Origin: Acidobacteriota bacterium
GTDB lineage: Bacteria; Acidobacteriota; Vicinamibacteria; Vicinamibacterales; CAVVIG01
Reading direction: 5' to 3'
Length of the DNA stretch: 64,000 nucleotides
NCBI GenBank assembly: GCA_003222395.1
Contig: QHWB01000036.1
Span: 1 to 64,000 of the forward strand
Shown here: piece by piece, positions 62,011 to 64,000 of the stretch
How the letters are laid out: every line of letters starts with the position of its first letter
Position numbering within the stretch: the stretch's first letter is position 1
Made by a program: the position numbers and the translations under genes
Notes under the pieces: generated by a model
Told to the model about the DNA's origin: nothing
The model's database searches: none
What the model saw: the letters and a program-made list of their open reading frames with translations, nothing else

Positions 62011-64000
62011 TGGCGGAACCCAAGGCCCCGCACCCTTTGCGCCCCGCCACGACAGCCGATCACCCGGCTGCCGCTGCGCCGACGTCCACCTACACACCCG
62101 ACACCGACGTCCACATCCTCGATCGTCTCGCGGTGCTGTACCGCTACCGGCGCGTCGCGATTGCCGTGTTCATCCTGACGACGGTCGCGATGATGATCCA
62201 GGGGTACAGCAGCACTCAGATGTACCGCGCTCAGGCGCGGCTGCTCATCGAGGACGAGCGCGCGACGGCGGTGCCGGGCATCACGACAGCCGAAAACACG
62301 TATTACGAAGATCCCGACCTTTATTACAAAACCCAGTACCGCATCCTGAAAGGACGCGATCTCGCGCGGCGCGTCGTCAAGCGCGTGAACCTGGGCGCGG
62401 TCCCGGAGTTCAACGGCACCGCGGAGAAGCCGTCGACGCCCGCGACGCTGCTCCACGATCTCAAGCAGAAGATCGTCGGCCTCGTGCGGCCGGCGCCGGC
62501 GCCGGAGAACACGGAGTCGCCCAAGGTCGACGAGACGGCCGACGAGTCGGCGCTCGTCAGCGCGTTTCTGAGCCGCGTCGACGTCGCGCCCGTCTCCGGC
62601 AGCAAGCTCGTCGACGTCACGTTCGATTCGATGGACCGGCGCTTCGCCGCGACGGCGGCCAATACGCTCGTCGACGAGTTCGTCGATCAGAACCTGCAGG
62701 TCAAGCTCCAGAGCACGGAGAACATGATCGACTGGCTCGACAAGGAGCTGGACAAGCAGCAGCAGAAGGTGCAGGACAGCGAGCGCGGGCTGGCCGAATA
62801 CCGCGAGCGGCAGAACGCGCTGTCTCTCGACGACAAGCAGAACATCGTGCTCGCGCGGCTGAACAAGCTGAACGACGACGTGATGATGGCGCGCAGCCGC
62901 CGCATCCAGAAGGAAACACTGTTCAACCAGATCAAGTCGGTGTCGACGCAGGCGCCCGACACGATTCCCGCGATCGCGCAGAACGCGTCGGTCGCGGCGG
63001 CCAAGTCGCGCGTCGTCGAGATGCAGCGGGCGCGCGCGCAGGTCGCCGACCGCTACGGCGAACGCCACCCGAACATGCAGAAGGCGAACGCCGATCTGTC
63101 CGAGGCGCAGCGCCAGTATGACTTCGAGGTCGCGCGGGCGCGCGCTTCGATCAAGAACGACTACGAGTCGGCGTTGATCGAGGAACAGACCATGGCGCGT
63201 GGTCTGGAGAACGCCAAGGCGGACATGCAGGATCTGAGCAAGAAGAGCGTCGACTACAACGTCATGCAGCGCGACTCGCAGACGAACCGGCAGATCTACG
63301 ACGCGCTGCTGACGCGCGAGCGCGAGCTGCGGGTCGCGAGCAACAGCCGCGCGAACAACGTGCGCGTCGTCGACCGCGCCGAGGTCCCGAAGGCGCCGCT
63401 CGCGCCGACCGGCCGGCGCACGTGGCTGCTCTCGCTCGCCGTCGGCCTCACGCTCGCCATTGCCGTGGCCTACGGTCTCGACTACATGAACGACACGATC
63501 AAGACGCCGGAGGAAGTGACGCGGCGCCTGCGCCTGCCCTTCCTCGGCCTGGTGCCGTCGGTGCGCGGCGACAAGCATCCGCTGCTCGCCTCGTCGCACG
63601 TGCCGCACGATTTCGGCGAATCGTTCCGCGCGCTGCGGACGGCGCTGGTCTCGAAGTACCCGTCCGCAGGCACCAAGATCGTCGTCGTGACCAGCGCGCA
63701 GCCGCTCGAGGGAAAGACGACGACGGCCGCGAACATCGCGATGGCGCTGGCGTACGGCGGCTCGCGCGTGCTGCTGGTGGACGCCGACATGCGGCGCCCC
63801 GGCCTGCATCGCCCGCTGCGGCTCACCAACGAGCGCGGTCTGTCGCAGGTCCTGATCGGTCAGGCGCGCGTGCGCGACGTCATCCAGCGCACCGTCGATC
63901 CGAATCTGCTCGCCATCACCGCCGGCCGCACGCCGCCGAACCCGTCGGAACTGCTGTCATCCGAGCGCATGAAGACGCTCCTCACCAACCTCGCGCACGG
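62010..64000 (+). CDS. Wzc-type polysaccharide co-polymerase/tyrosine autokinase, 3' end outside window
   Basis: The 663 codons present include an N-terminal helix (YRRVAIAVFILTTVAMMIQG), the Wzz chain-length domain with YRAQARLLIEDERATAVPG, long coiled coils (about 230-440), a second helix (TWLLSLAVGLTLAIAVAYGL) and the BY-kinase domain with Walker A (AQPLEGKTTTAANIAMALA), and Walker A' VLLVDADMRRPGLH. The C-terminal Tyr cluster is past the window. It controls polymer length and export. Confidence 0.93.
   Translation, partial: MAEPKAPHPLRPATTADHPAAAAPTSTYTPDTDVHILDRLAVLYRYRRVAIAVFILTTVAMMIQGYSSTQMYRAQARLLIEDERATAVPGITTAENTYYEDPDLYYKTQYRILKGRDLARRVVKRVNLGAVPEFNGTAEKPSTPATLLHDLKQKIVGLVRPAPAPENTESPKVDETADESALVSAFLSRVDVAPVSGSKLVDVTFDSMDRRFAATAANTLVDEFVDQNLQVKLQSTENMIDWLDKELDKQQQKVQDSERGLAEYRERQNALSLDDKQNIVLARLNKLNDDVMMARSRRIQKETLFNQIKSVSTQAPDTIPAIAQNASVAAAKSRVVEMQRARAQVADRYGERHPNMQKANADLSEAQRQYDFEVARARASIKNDYESALIEEQTMARGLENAKADMQDLSKKSVDYNVMQRDSQTNRQIYDALLTRERELRVASNSRANNVRVVDRAEVPKAPLAPTGRRTWLLSLAVGLTLAIAVAYGLDYMNDTIKTPEEVTRRLRLPFLGLVPSVRGDKHPLLASSHVPHDFGESFRALRTALVSKYPSAGTKIVVVTSAQPLEGKTTTAANIAMALAYGGSRVLLVDADMRRPGLHRPLRLTNERGLSQVLIGQARVRDVIQRTVDPNLLAITAGRTPPNPSELLSSERMKTLLTNLAH

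Noticed and set aside
61788-63809. 673-codon antisense gene opposite the Wzc-type kinase
   Set aside because: A high-GC shadow frame, Arg/His-rich with no domain; the plus-strand kinase is unmistakable.

Overview
The window is GC-rich chromosomal DNA from a soil- or sediment-type bacterium, most likely an Acidobacteriota member of the Vicinamibacteria kind. That placement is an inference from gene content: an ADOP-type FtsX permease plus a remnant of another, a decayed TonB receptor with an N-terminal carboxypeptidase-regulatory domain, doubled-CXXCH multiheme cytochromes, HAF-repeat and PQQ-propeller secreted proteins, a VWFA-domain remnant, and a CBM9/DUF5916 outer-membrane protein. No rRNA is present to confirm it.

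Layout. 1-4.8 kb: a minus-strand set of YceI protein, 13-haem cytochrome, cysteine-less thioredoxin-fold/TPR protein, 9-haem cytochrome and NHL propeller, probably one envelope electron-transfer unit. 5-9 kb: membrane protein, single-domain response regulator, and remnants of an OmpR-type regulator and a TonB receptor. 9-14 kb: a degenerate mobile region containing an integron: a decayed IntI-type integrase oriented toward its array, then at least four attC sites separating a lipoprotein, a Nudix hydrolase, a conserved hypothetical and a BrnT/antitoxin pair, ending in a cut lipoprotein cassette and a broken tyrosine recombinase. 14-16.7 kb: tRNA-Arg(CCG), a collagen-like protein, tRNA-Arg(TCG), tRNA-Lys(CTT), and a second recombinase remnant pointing at tRNA-Lys. 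16.7-21.8 kb: a gene graveyard (BNR-repeat protein, Clp_N, ParE, MATE, transposase and group II intron fragments) with a few intact genes.

24.5-34.5 kb is the most notable intact locus: sbnA-sbnB (making L-2,3-diaminopropionate), a secreted protein of unknown role, a membrane protein joining a carrier domain to the Pls/PosA terminal domain, a stand-alone half-condensation/adenylation/carrier NRPS, a SyrP-like Fe(II)/2-oxoglutarate hydroxylase and an Sfp-type phosphopantetheinyl transferase. The genes are collinear, with a 4-base overlap between the two NRPS genes. Together they look like a split relative of epsilon-poly-lysine synthetase fed by diaminopropionate; the product is unknown.

35-50.6 kb holds envelope and secreted genes (beta-barrel proteins, GT-C-like membrane protein, ADOP permease, HAF repeats, PQQ propeller, metal-dependent cyclase, YVTN/Ig protein) and more remnants. 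50.6-58.4 kb is ordinary coding: FAD oxidoreductase, a glucuronokinase/GalU overlap pair, cold-shock protein, HpcH/HpaI-type aldolase, FHA-GAF-PP2C phosphatase, TruA. 58.4-59.6 kb is a REP/RAYT locus with about 15 tandem 37-bp units. The window ends with a DUF3810 protein, a dienelactone hydrolase and the start of an exopolysaccharide operon (carboxypeptidase-regulatory-like protein plus Wzc-type tyrosine kinase, cut by the window edge).

A repeated theme is decay: two toxin-antitoxin pairs keep the antitoxin but have a broken toxin, and several remnants keep both gene ends while losing the middle.
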